NCBI RefSeq assembly: GCF_000770305.1
Contig: NZ_JNVB01000003.1
Coordinates: 1 to 64,000, forward strand
Reading direction: 5' to 3'
DNA: 64,000 nucleotides
From: Erwinia oleae
GTDB taxonomy: Bacteria > Pseudomonadota > Gammaproteobacteria > Enterobacterales > Enterobacteriaceae
Shown: positions 36,970-45,138 of the stretch, in pieces
Numbering within the stretch: position 1 is the stretch's first letter
How the letters are laid out: every line of letters starts with the position of its first letter
Position numbers and translations under genes: made by a program
The notes under the pieces: model-generated
The model's database searches: none
What the model saw: only the letters and a program-made list of their open reading frames with translations
Told to the model about the DNA's origin: nothing

Positions 36970-39168
36970 CTACTCACCCGATTTATTACCTGAGTCAATG
37001 GAGCCGATGTTAAAAACGATGCCATCGACGTTCAGGTTTACCTTGTTATCCGCATAGATGCGGTTAAACAGATAATTTCCAAGCTGTGATGCAGTAATAT
37101 CGATATTATTACCCGCCCTCACCGTACTCCAGTTATGAAAACCGCCATCAATATCAAGAGTAATATCATTCCCGGCAGAGATATTTTGATAATTTGAAAA
37201 AGCCTGGTCAACCTTTAGCTGAAGATCATTTTCGGCCTGTAATAAGCCAGAGGTTCCGTTAATAGCATGCGTTGTCATAAGCAGATCCTGCCCGGCCTTC
37301 ACATTGCCATTTTGATTGCGCATCTCTTTAATGTTAAGGATGGCACTCTGTTTGCTTAAAATATCGGCATTCGCGTTATCAACTGAATTTGCATTGATCG
37401 TCATATCGTTATTACTGAGGATCCGGCTCTGCTGATTACTCAGTCGCTCGGTTTTAAGATTAAGCGCGCCTCCGCTAACGATGCCACCCTCAACATCAAT
37501 CTCGATATTTTCCAGCCAGACGCCAAACATCGGACCATATAGCGTCTTATAGCGATTGACGACTGACTTTGCATCAATCTTCATATCGCCTTTTGAAACC
37601 AGGATACCACCCGTATTGCTGAGTTTGTTGGTATTAATGATCAGCTCGCCCGTTGCGATGGCGGCAGTATCGTTTATAACGGAATCAGTCGCGTTCAGGG
37701 TGGTTTTTCCACCTGTTTCAATGCCGCCCATCCGATTGTCAATTTTAGTGGCGTTAATGGTAAGATCCTGACCGGTTGTGATGCCACTATAACTCAGATC
37801 AAGCTTATCGATGTTCAGCAGCATATTATTTGTAGCATACAGACCGCCGCGATAATTCCACAGGGAGTTTGCCTTTATCTCCATATCCCCTTCGCTGAGC
37901 AACCGTCCAGTTTCGTTATTGATATGATCTGTTTCGAGCGTAAATTCCTGCCTGGCATAAATGACAGAATCGTTGACGTTTTTCAGATTAGCCGCCGAGA
38001 TATTTATGGCTCGTTGACTTACCAGTTCCGCAGAGCGACCGCTTGCGCCGTTTTCAAGGTCGCCTTTACCGGTATTGATAACCAGATCGCCCGCACTCCT
38101 TATCGAGGCTTTATTAACCAGTTTTCCACTTTGAATAGTTAAGTGTCCAGTGGAAACCAATTCGCCGGCGTTTTCAAAATTGTTCCCCTGTGTTGATAGC
38201 ACCATATTTCTGCCACTTTTAATGCGCCCGCTGTTGCTTAAATTTCCTTTGAGCGTCGTGGTTAGATCACTGGCAGCATCAATGACGCCATTATTACTCA
38301 GATAGCCTGCTGTAGTGATCGTAATATCATTCAGCGTTGACTGAAGCAGACCTGCGTTTTTTACGCCAAAGCCTTCTTCAGTCGCAATCATCGTAATACG
38401 ATCGGCCTGAATGCCCCCCAGCGCGGTCACATCGACGGCAACTTTATTGCCAAACCAACTGTTATTCTGACCTGTTTTAGTCACATTAAGCGTATCATTA
38501 TCAACAGCGTTCTTTCCGGTAACAATTCGCAGGTTTTCGGCTTTTAATGCTGCGCTGACTTTGAGCATATTCGTCAGGATATCGGTGTAGGATGAATCAT
38601 GGTCGATCAGACCTTTGCCTTTGATATCAACTTGCCCGCCTTTAATATCAAAACTTTTGAGCACGCCATTGTCAATAAGCGCTTTACCGGTCGCCAGGGT
38701 TGAGCGTTGTGTGTTGATGAATCCACAACCGCTACAGGTAATACCTGCGGGGTTTGCAACGATAACCTGCGCTTTTTCACCGGCAACTTCGACCATACCG
38801 GCGAGAATGCTTGGGAGACCACTGGTGACTTCATTCAAAATAATAGAGGCTGACTGCCCGGCAAGCCTTTCATTGGCAGCTATGTTGCCAGCCAGTTGCG
38901 TGTTGCTGGCCTGAGTTCCGTTGTTTAAGACAACGCCCTTCATGCCTACATCAAAGTTAGAATAAACATTATGAGAGAGCCCATTCCCAGAAACAGGATT
39001 AATATTTACAACTGTTGTTCCATTATTGCTTGAAATAATTTTTGGTGACTGGGGATGATTCATATCAGGAATTATGGCTGAATAGCTCTGAATGCTGTAT
39101 CCTGATGCGATCAACGTTGCAATAAATGCACTATAGATCGGTGATTTCTTTTGATTTTTATCCCGCAT
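36970..39168 (-). CDS. Short filamentous-haemagglutinin/CdiA-like TpsA exoprotein, apparently truncated
   Basis: 732 residues. It has a long signal region (IYSAFIATLIASGYSIQSYS) and a TPS secretion domain (about 45-280). That domain carries IILNEVTSGLPSILAGMVEV, and NPAGITCSGCGFINTQRSTL in place of the usual NPNGI motif. Repeats of the FHA beta-helix type (LTINATKIDNRMGGIE, DMTINANSVDNANADI) follow up to a TAG stop. Full-length adhesins and CdiA toxins are usually several times longer, and there is no C-terminal toxin, immunity gene or TpsB pore protein nearby. It is either a remnant or a short exoprotein using a distant partner. Its base composition is AT-richer than the flanking core genes, consistent with transfer. 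Confidence 0.8.
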   Translation of the reverse strand: MRDKNQKKSPIYSAFIATLIASGYSIQSYSAIIPDMNHPQSPKIISSNNGTTVVNINPVSGNGLSHNVYSNFDVGMKGVVLNNGTQASNTQLAGNIAANERLAGQSASIILNEVTSGLPSILAGMVEVAGEKAQVIVANPAGITCSGCGFINTQRSTLATGKALIDNGVLKSFDIKGGQVDIKGKGLIDHDSSYTDILTNMLKVSAALKAENLRIVTGKNAVDNDTLNVTKTGQNNSWFGNKVAVDVTALGGIQADRITMIATEEGFGVKNAGLLQSTLNDITITTAGYLSNNGVIDAASDLTTTLKGNLSNSGRIKSGRNMVLSTQGNNFENAGELVSTGHLTIQSGKLVNKASIRSAGDLVINTGKGDLENGASGRSAELVSQRAINISAANLKNVNDSVIYARQEFTLETDHINNETGRLLSEGDMEIKANSLWNYRGGLYATNNMLLNIDKLDLSYSGITTGQDLTINATKIDNRMGGIETGGKTTLNATDSVINDTAAIATGELIINTNKLSNTGGILVSKGDMKIDAKSVVNRYKTLYGPMFGVWLENIEIDVEGGIVSGGALNLKTERLSNQQSRILSNNDMTINANSVDNANADILSKQSAILNIKEMRNQNGNVKAGQDLLMTTHAINGTSGLLQAENDLQLKVDQAFSNYQNISAGNDITLDIDGGFHNWSTVRAGNNIDITASQLGNYLFNRIYADNKVNLNVDGIVFNIGSIDSGNKSGE

Positions 39169-39491
39169 ATGATATTTCCTTATTTGATGGGGTCGGGGGT
39201 TATGGGAAATTTTATAGTGAGGATTTTCAGATCATAAGAAATCCTCCCCATATATATTGGCATTGAAAAAAATAACTTTATATAGTAATAAAGTTATTTG
39301 CATGTGTGAGAAATTTGACGGAATATTAAATTAATCATCTGGAGTATTATGAAGTAAGATTCAGTACGCTTTTCTGGTATTCTGACAGGACTAAATAAGT
39401 TGTATATCATTATTGTTTTGTTATAAAATTCAGCTGGTAAAACTCCCGATTAAAATCTTCGGGGCATCATAGTGAAATAAGAGGGATCTTA
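39169..39491. other. Divergent AT-rich region between the TpsA gene and the first microcin-like gene
   Basis: No gene was found. It contains a perfect 11-bp palindrome (39271-39298) and should carry the promoters of both divergent units. Confidence 0.5.
39271..39298. repeat. Perfect 11-bp inverted repeat
   Basis: AATAACTTTAT and ATAAAGTTATT are separated by ATAGTA in the divergent region. It could be an operator or an AT-rich hairpin. Confidence 0.6.
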
Positions 39492-39707
39492 ATGCGCACC
39501 TTAAACCATCATGAAGTGCTTTGTGTCAGTGGCAGCGGTAGTGAAAATGCTTTTGATTTTATCATGGATGCTATTTGTGGTTTTATTAGCGGGCCGGTGA
39601 ATGCTATGCTTAACTTCATACCTGATATTATATCAAACTTAATTAACTTCGGCGCCAGCGTGCTGACGGCTATTTTTCATGAAGCCTTAGCAAGAATGGG
39701 CTTATAA
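39492..39707 (+). CDS. Microcin-like peptide with colicin V-type leader (first of pair)
   Basis: 71 residues with AGAGGGATCTTA before the ATG. Residues 1-15, MRTLNHHEVLCVSGS, closely follow the colicin V leader (MRTL....L..VSGG). Cleavage after residue 15 would leave 56 residues (GSENAFDFIMDAICG onward) that are mostly hydrophobic and amphipathic, with a single Cys. The leader itself also holds a Cys at 11. No small immunity gene, peptidase-ABC exporter or membrane-fusion gene is in the window, so export would need genes elsewhere. It lies 100 bp before a second leader-bearing gene on the same strand. Bacteriocin function is inferred from the leader. Confidence 0.65.
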   Translation: MRTLNHHEVLCVSGSGSENAFDFIMDAICGFISGPVNAMLNFIPDIISNLINFGASVLTAIFHEALARMGL

Positions 39708-39807
39708 CCATCCAGTTTATTTATTACTGGTGGGAATAAGCGTTGTAGTAAAGTAAGTGTGTTGTTTCTAAGAGTATTAATTCTACTTAATAAGGAAGGA
39801 GTAAAAA

Positions 39808-40116
39808 ATGAGGGAACTCACTGTTAAAGAAATACACCAGACCAGTGGTGGAATATTCGGTATCATTACAGCGCCGATTGGTGCTTTCATTGGTTTTGTT
39901 GTCGGTGAACTCGTCGATGAAGCGCTGGCAATGTTTGGCAATTTCGAGACAAACTTCAGAGGTGCTGGCATGAGTTTAGGTGCGGGAATCGCGGCACTCA
40001 TCGGCTTATCACCTATTATGACGCTGGTCTTCATGCGTGAAGGTATCTTAGGTATGGTACAAAACGGCCTTGATATTGCTCAGCAAGCCAGGGATCGTCG
40101 TCAGCCTTCCGCATAA
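39808..40116 (+). CDS. Microcin-like peptide with double-glycine leader (second of pair)
   Basis: 102 residues with a very strong ribosome-binding site, AAGGAAGGAG, seven bases upstream. Residues 1-15, MRELTVKEIHQTSGG, are a textbook class II microcin/double-glycine leader. The predicted 87-residue mature peptide starts IFGIITAPIGAF. It has two hydrophobic helices with GxxxG steps (IGAFIGFVVGE, GAGMSLGAGIAALIG) and a polar, Arg-rich tail. GxxxG helices are common in two-peptide bacteriocins, so it may work with the preceding gene. It ends in a strong terminator. Immunity and export genes were not found. Confidence 0.7.
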   Translation: MRELTVKEIHQTSGGIFGIITAPIGAFIGFVVGELVDEALAMFGNFETNFRGAGMSLGAGIAALIGLSPIMTLVFMREGILGMVQNGLDIAQQARDRRQPSA

Positions 40117-40140
40117 TATTCTGTCATTTCTGAACTAATT

Positions 40141-40168
40141 AAACCACGTCCTGAGACGTGGTTTTTTT
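40141..40168 (+). terminator. Strong intrinsic terminator after the microcin-like pair
   Basis: AAACCACGTC and GACGTGGTTT pair perfectly around CTGA, followed by T7. The TAA stop of the opposing membrane-protein gene overlaps its 3' edge. Confidence 0.88.
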
Positions 40169-41186
40169 AATTATCCACATCGGCAGGTTTAAACTGACTA
40201 AGATCATGCAGGATTTTCTTTGCCTGATGATAGTCGCGTTTAAGGACGTTATATTTTTCAATACTAAATATCATTAATGGTATCAGCAGGCAACATAAAT
40301 AGACTGCCCAGAATTGAGCGTTACTGAAACTGGATAAAATCAGGCAGGCAGAGCATGTCCACGCAAGGGTGATGCTCATCCAGAAAATTATTCTGCTTTT
40401 TATCGCGGTTTTCAGATATTTTTTTGACGTCAGGTTAACAAGCGCTTCAGAAATAATTTCTCCGCAGAAAATGTACCGTCGGCTTCGCTGCGCGACCAGC
40501 AGCATAAAGCCAGTTACAATCTCCATTAGAATAATCATTGCAATAATAAAAGCTGGTGAGTCAATACCTGCCGTTACGCTAAAGTCAGGCTTGCTGGAGA
40601 GGGGAAGCACCAGTGCAAGATTAACCATGAGCACTATGACGATATCTTCAACGAGATAATGGGTTATGCGCCTTCTTTTTATTTTCAATAAAGTTCGTTT
40701 TGAAATATGTAAAATTACTTTTTGAATATAAGCATGGAGCGTTTTTTTATGTAAAACAAAGATTCCATATGGCAGGATAATTACTCCACAAAAAAGCAGC
40801 CAGCCGGTAATTAAATAATCCGGAAGCAACATGCTAATGCCATATAGTACTATGGATGTCGCTATCGATATTCCTGCGCTGCATAAAGGCTTTGCAAGCC
40901 AGATAGTTATATCTCCAATGGTTTTTTTTGCTAATTGTTCAATAGTCTGCTTATTTTCATACATGCGCATCGTACAGATGGTATACATCCAGTAAGCCCG
41001 TCCTTCTCTGGCCATTGTCCACGCGAAAGATACCGCAATGGCCGTCAGGCCAGTAAACATCTCTTGCGGGGTGGCATAAAGTGTATTCCTGACCAGAGAA
41101 GTCATCAGAATTGCGACAGAAATAAAGCAGCCAATCGCGAAGAATACATTATGCCGATTGATGAAACGGAAATAGGTCGGGATCAT
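40167..41186 (-). CDS. Polytopic membrane protein, last gene of the acyl/polyketide cluster
   Basis: 339 residues from the ATG at 41186, with AAGG upstream; a TTG three codons earlier is also open. About eight hydrophobic segments are visible: near the N-terminus (FFAIGCFISVAILM), in the middle (ITGWLLFCGVIILPYGIFVL) and near the C-terminus (FWMSITLAWTCSACLILSSF). A basic cytoplasmic loop reads KRTLLKIKRRRITH. I do not recognise the family. It follows the acyltransferase gene by 14 bp, which suggests a role in synthesis or export of the product. Its end abuts the microcin pair, so an immunity role is conceivable but less likely because of strand and spacing. Confidence 0.7.
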   Translation of the reverse strand: MIPTYFRFINRHNVFFAIGCFISVAILMTSLVRNTLYATPQEMFTGLTAIAVSFAWTMAREGRAYWMYTICTMRMYENKQTIEQLAKKTIGDITIWLAKPLCSAGISIATSIVLYGISMLLPDYLITGWLLFCGVIILPYGIFVLHKKTLHAYIQKVILHISKRTLLKIKRRRITHYLVEDIVIVLMVNLALVLPLSSKPDFSVTAGIDSPAFIIAMIILMEIVTGFMLLVAQRSRRYIFCGEIISEALVNLTSKKYLKTAIKSRIIFWMSITLAWTCSACLILSSFSNAQFWAVYLCCLLIPLMIFSIEKYNVLKRDYHQAKKILHDLSQFKPADVDN

Positions 41187-41199
41187 TATTCGCAATGCC

Positions 41200-42150
41200 T
41201 TATACAGAATTCAGAGGTAATAATAAATCACGGTAATGATATTTACCGTGCGTAAGTCTGTTTTCGTCCAGTAGTGTTAACAGGAATTTTTTTGCGCTGA
41301 TTTCAAGAAAGTTATGCTGCGCAGTCTGCTGGCAATGCACCATCGTTTCGCGCCAGCGCACCGGGTCTGTCAAATGATGCGCAAGATGGTCGATAATCGC
41401 CTCCGGACAGGTTTCAGGCTGTGCGGTGCGATTCATATAAACAGCAATCTCAGGTGCTTTTAGCGGCAGAGATGACAAAAGTTGGCGAAGTTCCGCTACA
41501 CCTGCGGCCATCAGTTCGCAATGCCATGCACCATTTACCGCCAGTTTAGTGGGTGCGATGCCTCTTGACAGCAGGGCACTGACCAGGGTTTTCATTGCGT
41601 CAATGTTGCCCGCAACCACCTGGCGATCGGCTGCATTGTCGCACGCTACCTGCAAAGTCGGGCGTAGTCCAAGCTCGCCGATCAGCGTCGACAGCGTGTT
41701 TCTGCACAAACCCTGAATGTGATACATGGCGCCTTTATTTTCAGTCGCCAGCCGCTGCATGATAGCCGCACGCCCGGCAATCGCCCTGAACAGGCTTTCC
41801 TGCGTAAAAACACCCGCCAGCCACAGCGCTGAGTATTCGCCAGCGCTATGGCCAGCGCAGGCTGTAACAGGCAGTTTTTCTTGTTCTTTCAGTGCGGTTA
41901 CCGCCGCGACATTAAATGCGGTAATGGCGATTTGTTGATATCGCGTTTGCGTTAAACGCGTCATCGGTCCTTTCAGGCAAAGTTTGCGAACATCCATGCC
42001 GGTTATATCACTGGCGCATTCAAATACCTGGCGGGTAGCCGCTGAGCGATCGATAATATCGGCACCCATGCCGGGTTGTGCCGAACCCTGGCCAGCAAAC
42101 AGCACCATCCATTGTCGTTCACCGTTACCAGAAATAGCGTAATCCTGCAT
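41200..42150 (-). CDS. Malonyl-CoA:ACP transacylase-like acyltransferase (FabD fold)
   Basis: 316 residues from the ATG at 42150 (MQDYAISGNGERQWMVLFAG), which overlaps the outer-membrane gene by 26 bases. The active-site GHSAGEYSALW puts the nucleophile at Ser102. GRAAIMQ supplies Arg127, which binds the malonyl carboxylate in FabD. GAWHCELM supplies His210. LFAGQGSAQPGMG is the usual N-terminal motif. It should load malonyl units onto the cluster ACP. This copy is additional to the housekeeping fabD expected elsewhere. Confidence 0.88.
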   Translation of the reverse strand: MQDYAISGNGERQWMVLFAGQGSAQPGMGADIIDRSAATRQVFECASDITGMDVRKLCLKGPMTRLTQTRYQQIAITAFNVAAVTALKEQEKLPVTACAGHSAGEYSALWLAGVFTQESLFRAIAGRAAIMQRLATENKGAMYHIQGLCRNTLSTLIGELGLRPTLQVACDNAADRQVVAGNIDAMKTLVSALLSRGIAPTKLAVNGAWHCELMAAGVAELRQLLSSLPLKAPEIAVYMNRTAQPETCPEAIIDHLAHHLTDPVRWRETMVHCQQTAQHNFLEISAKKFLLTLLDENRLTHGKYHYRDLLLPLNSV

Positions 42151-43513
42151 AATAAAGTCCTTTTTCGCCAAATAAGCTAAATTCGCTGCCAGCACGCCCA
42201 AAACTGAGTGTTGTACCTGTATAAATTTCCGTGTCATCCCTGACCGGGCTACTCACCTGCATAGTTGTTAACACGCTTCCGTCCGTCAGGTTAGCGATCG
42301 CTGATGTTCGCCAGTTCAATGCGCCTGTTTCACTACGATTTCGGCTGTTAAACAGCATAAGATAGTGTTTGGTTTGTAATGCGCCCTGTCGGCCGGTTCG
42401 GTCAATTTCAGCGGCCATTAAACGTGAATAAAGGCGAAAGCCATCCTGCACGATGGGCAATGAGGTTATGGGATAACGGGGGTTGATATAGCCGCCGTTC
42501 GCAAAGGCAACATCCCGCGTTAACTGCCGCCATTCACTGCGAGAGTAACCCTGACTCTGGCCATAATACTCAACGCCTGATTCAATTTGTTCGCTGCTGG
42601 TATAGCGCACGCCGCCGCCAATATCGCCGGTGACACCGCCTGAACGTCGACTAAACGGCTCTTTTGTTGCCGAAGCATCGTAGCTGTGCAGTCCCTGGGT
42701 GGCCTCTTTTTGAAGGTGGCGCCAGGTTTGACCCTTCGCGAATCCCCCTTCAAGATTGAGCACCCAGTTGTCGTTCAGCATGTAATTCACGCCGGCAGAA
42801 AGGCGCTTTTGCGCACCGGCGAGCAGCGATATCGTTGAGGTTCTGTTCGCCAGCCCACTTGTCGAATAGCTGAAAAGATAGCGATCCTGAGCATTAGTTC
42901 TTTTAAGCGAGCTCTCGTGGTAGTCAGCATCAATATCCGTATTTTCCTGCGTCAGCCGGGGCAGGATCACCGCATCCCAACTGCCGGAGGCCGTCAATAA
43001 ACTGGCGGAGATCCCCCACGATCCTTCATCGTAAAAAGCGGGCCAGCTATCGCCTGCGGCATTAACGTGAACGCTGCGAAATGCCCCGTGAGGGTTACGC
43101 AAAAGATCCAGTGGCGATACGGTATAGAGATAACCGTAACGCCGTCGTATTTTTCCTGCGTCAATAAACAGATTTTCACGAGCGGCCCAACTGAGCGCCG
43201 CCAGGTTATAAAACATTCTTCCCTGACGACGGCGATCCTGTAGCGAACCCGGCTGATGACGGTGCCAAATGAACTCGCCGTTGGCTTCGCCTTTAAAAGT
43301 GAGTGCTTCTCCGGCATAACAGTTAAGCGAAGCCGAACCGTAAACGTTTAGCAACGTGTTGTGTTTGAATGCGTTGTCATGATCGTTCCACTGTGTACGG
43401 CTACTGCTTAATTGCACTCCTTCCAGACCCACATTCCCTCTGGGAGATTGGCAACCCACATCCGCCAGCGCCGCCAAAGGCATAAGAAACACCAGTAAAC
43501 CAGGCTGTTTCAT
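42125..43513 (-). CDS. Predicted outer-membrane beta-barrel protein of the cluster
   Basis: 462 residues with a signal peptide (MKQPGLLVFLMPLAALADVG, cleavage near 17-19). The rest alternates polar and aromatic residues, has no long hydrophobic helix and ends GLRYFW. A C-terminal aromatic residue is the usual assembly signal of outer-membrane barrels. Segments such as NAFKHNTLLNVYGSASLNCY resemble DUF1302/porin-like proteins often found beside LolA-like carriers and RND or ABC lipid exporters. It overlaps the LolA-like gene by four bases (ATGA). Inferred role: exit or anchoring of the exported product at the outer membrane. Confidence 0.75.
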   Translation of the reverse strand: MKQPGLLVFLMPLAALADVGCQSPRGNVGLEGVQLSSSRTQWNDHDNAFKHNTLLNVYGSASLNCYAGEALTFKGEANGEFIWHRHQPGSLQDRRRQGRMFYNLAALSWAARENLFIDAGKIRRRYGYLYTVSPLDLLRNPHGAFRSVHVNAAGDSWPAFYDEGSWGISASLLTASGSWDAVILPRLTQENTDIDADYHESSLKRTNAQDRYLFSYSTSGLANRTSTISLLAGAQKRLSAGVNYMLNDNWVLNLEGGFAKGQTWRHLQKEATQGLHSYDASATKEPFSRRSGGVTGDIGGGVRYTSSEQIESGVEYYGQSQGYSRSEWRQLTRDVAFANGGYINPRYPITSLPIVQDGFRLYSRLMAAEIDRTGRQGALQTKHYLMLFNSRNRSETGALNWRTSAIANLTDGSVLTTMQVSSPVRDDTEIYTGTTLSFGRAGSEFSLFGEKGLYYAGLRYFW

Positions 43514-44331
43514 TGGCTGCCCCGGCTTAAATAGTCTTTCTGAAAATAGCTTTCAGGCAGCGATTCCAGCATCAGATCGCTGTACGTCATGGTGGTCCAG
43601 TTATCTTTTCGCAGCGCATCTTCTACGATAATTGTTGCCGGACGCATTACGCCCAACGCGTCGGTATAGTTATGGTAGCGAGAGCGCTTAATCAGCCGTC
43701 CTTCCGTAGAAAGGAAATCTATCTGCTGAGGGTAATACGTGCCGACTTCGACCCAGTAAGTAATGGCGGGATAGGGGACTGACGGCCACCGGCGGGTTAA
43801 CGACAGCTTGTAGCATTTGGTTTCGTTACACGCTTCCGTGCCCAACAGGGTGGAAACGTAGGAGTAGTCGAAGTCCGCTGCGACCACATCGCCATTCGAG
43901 ACCTGGCCCAGCAGGCGTTGCTGGCGCGAAATAGGAATGGGACGACGCAGTTCCGGCGCGAAATACCACATTTTATCAAGATCGGAGAGCAGTACTTTAC
44001 CCTTGTCTCTCACGGGGGAGACGAAGCGCACCAGCGCGCGCGCTTCGCCTTTTTCGCGCTGCTCATCCGGTTTATAGAAGCGCATTGAGATATCCAGCAC
44101 CTGCTGCTTTTCCGTCAAATCCCTGCCGTTCTTATGCTCCGTTAGCGTCAGCGTATAGCGGAAGGGTTTGTCCGGAGCACGAACACGGTCGGCGCGACGG
44201 ATGATCTCTCTGGCTTTGCTGTCTTCTTGCGTGATTTGCGACAGCTGCTCGCGATCCAGTGAGAGCACCGGCGGCCGATCTTCCGCCTGCAAAGGGGCTG
44301 ACAGCAGGAGCAGGAGTAGTAATGGCAGCAT
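43510..44331 (-). CDS. Periplasmic outer-membrane lipoprotein-sorting (LolA-like) carrier
   Basis: 273 residues; GGTGGA lies just before the ATG. A signal peptide (MLPLLLLLLLSAPLQAEDRP) is followed by a LolA/LolB-fold domain of the longer outer-membrane lipoprotein-sorting family. Typical segments are VSPVRDKGKVLLSDLDKMWY, FAPELRRPIPISRQQRLLGQ, VSNGDVVAADFDYSY and YYPQQIDFLSTEGRLIKRSR. Such proteins carry acyl molecules across the periplasm beside MmpL or ABC exporters. It lies between the SDR gene and the outer-membrane barrel gene, so a lipid-shuttle role for the product is a reasonable inference. Confidence 0.85.
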   Translation of the reverse strand: MLPLLLLLLLSAPLQAEDRPPVLSLDREQLSQITQEDSKAREIIRRADRVRAPDKPFRYTLTLTEHKNGRDLTEKQQVLDISMRFYKPDEQREKGEARALVRFVSPVRDKGKVLLSDLDKMWYFAPELRRPIPISRQQRLLGQVSNGDVVAADFDYSYVSTLLGTEACNETKCYKLSLTRRWPSVPYPAITYWVEVGTYYPQQIDFLSTEGRLIKRSRYHNYTDALGVMRPATIIVEDALRKDNWTTMTYSDLMLESLPESYFQKDYLSRGSQ

Positions 44332-44340
44332 TTTTCCACC

Positions 44341-45102
44341 TCAGGCCGACAGCGACATGCCAAGATCGGCAACAAGTGTGGTGCCGCGAATAGCGCTGGA
44401 CTGAGGAGAGATTAAAAAGGCTGCGATATCCGCGACTTCTTTCGGCTCAATCAGCCAGCGGCGCGGACTGTGTTCATATCGCGCGTACAGCTCTGGCCAG
44501 AGTTTTTGCAGATATTCCGCCATATCGGTGTTAACCATACCCGCACACAGGCCATTGACGCGGATGCCCTTTGCATAGAGTTCCACCTCAAGATAGCCAA
44601 CCAGCGACTCAAGCGCCGACTTCACAATGCCCAGCGGATAATCGGGTAATACACGACGGCTGCCCATACTGGATATGATGCAGATTGAACCGCCGACAGG
44701 CATCAGCGGTACAATTTCGTTAACGCAGCTATTATTTCCGATGATGTTGCCATTCAGCAGCAGTTTCCAGTCGCTACGGGTCATCTCGCTAAAGGGCTTA
44801 AACGGTGCGCTGGCGGCATTAAGGACTAAATGGTCGATTCGCTCCACGCCGTCCTGCTTCAATTTTTTAACCATTTCAGCAATTTCACGCGGTTCGCTGA
44901 TATCAGCCTTCGCCAGTCTGACCGACACCTGCTGCGCGGCGGGCGATACCAGAAACTGTTGTAGTCCGGCTGCGCTTTTCCCCTGATCTTTTCGATAGTT
45001 TAAAATAAGATCATAGCCCTGAGCGGCAAACTCCTGCGCCATGGCCATGCCCACGCCGCGGCCGGCACCGGTAATAAAAACGGTTTGATCCTTTTTATTC
45101 AT
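44341..45102 (-). CDS. Second SDR oxidoreductase of the cluster (FabG/FabL-like, atypical active site)
   Basis: 253 residues, with AGGGAATG before the ATG. Rossmann motif TGAGRGVGMAMA (11-22), LNAASAPF (NNAG position), Ser144-Ser145 and Lys161 are present. The Tyr lies at 155 (PDYPLGIVKSALESL), six residues before Lys. Classical SDRs have Tyr four before Lys and FabI/FabL-type enoyl reductases seven before. It could be an enoyl-ACP reductase, a second ketoreductase or a non-canonical member. Its place among export genes suggests late tailoring. Confidence 0.8.
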   Translation of the reverse strand: MNKKDQTVFITGAGRGVGMAMAQEFAAQGYDLILNYRKDQGKSAAGLQQFLVSPAAQQVSVRLAKADISEPREIAEMVKKLKQDGVERIDHLVLNAASAPFKPFSEMTRSDWKLLLNGNIIGNNSCVNEIVPLMPVGGSICIISSMGSRRVLPDYPLGIVKSALESLVGYLEVELYAKGIRVNGLCAGMVNTDMAEYLQKLWPELYARYEHSPRRWLIEPKEVADIAAFLISPQSSAIRGTTLVADLGMSLSA

Positions 45103-45138
45103 TTTTCATTCCCTGATTTAACCTTATTAAATTAATTC

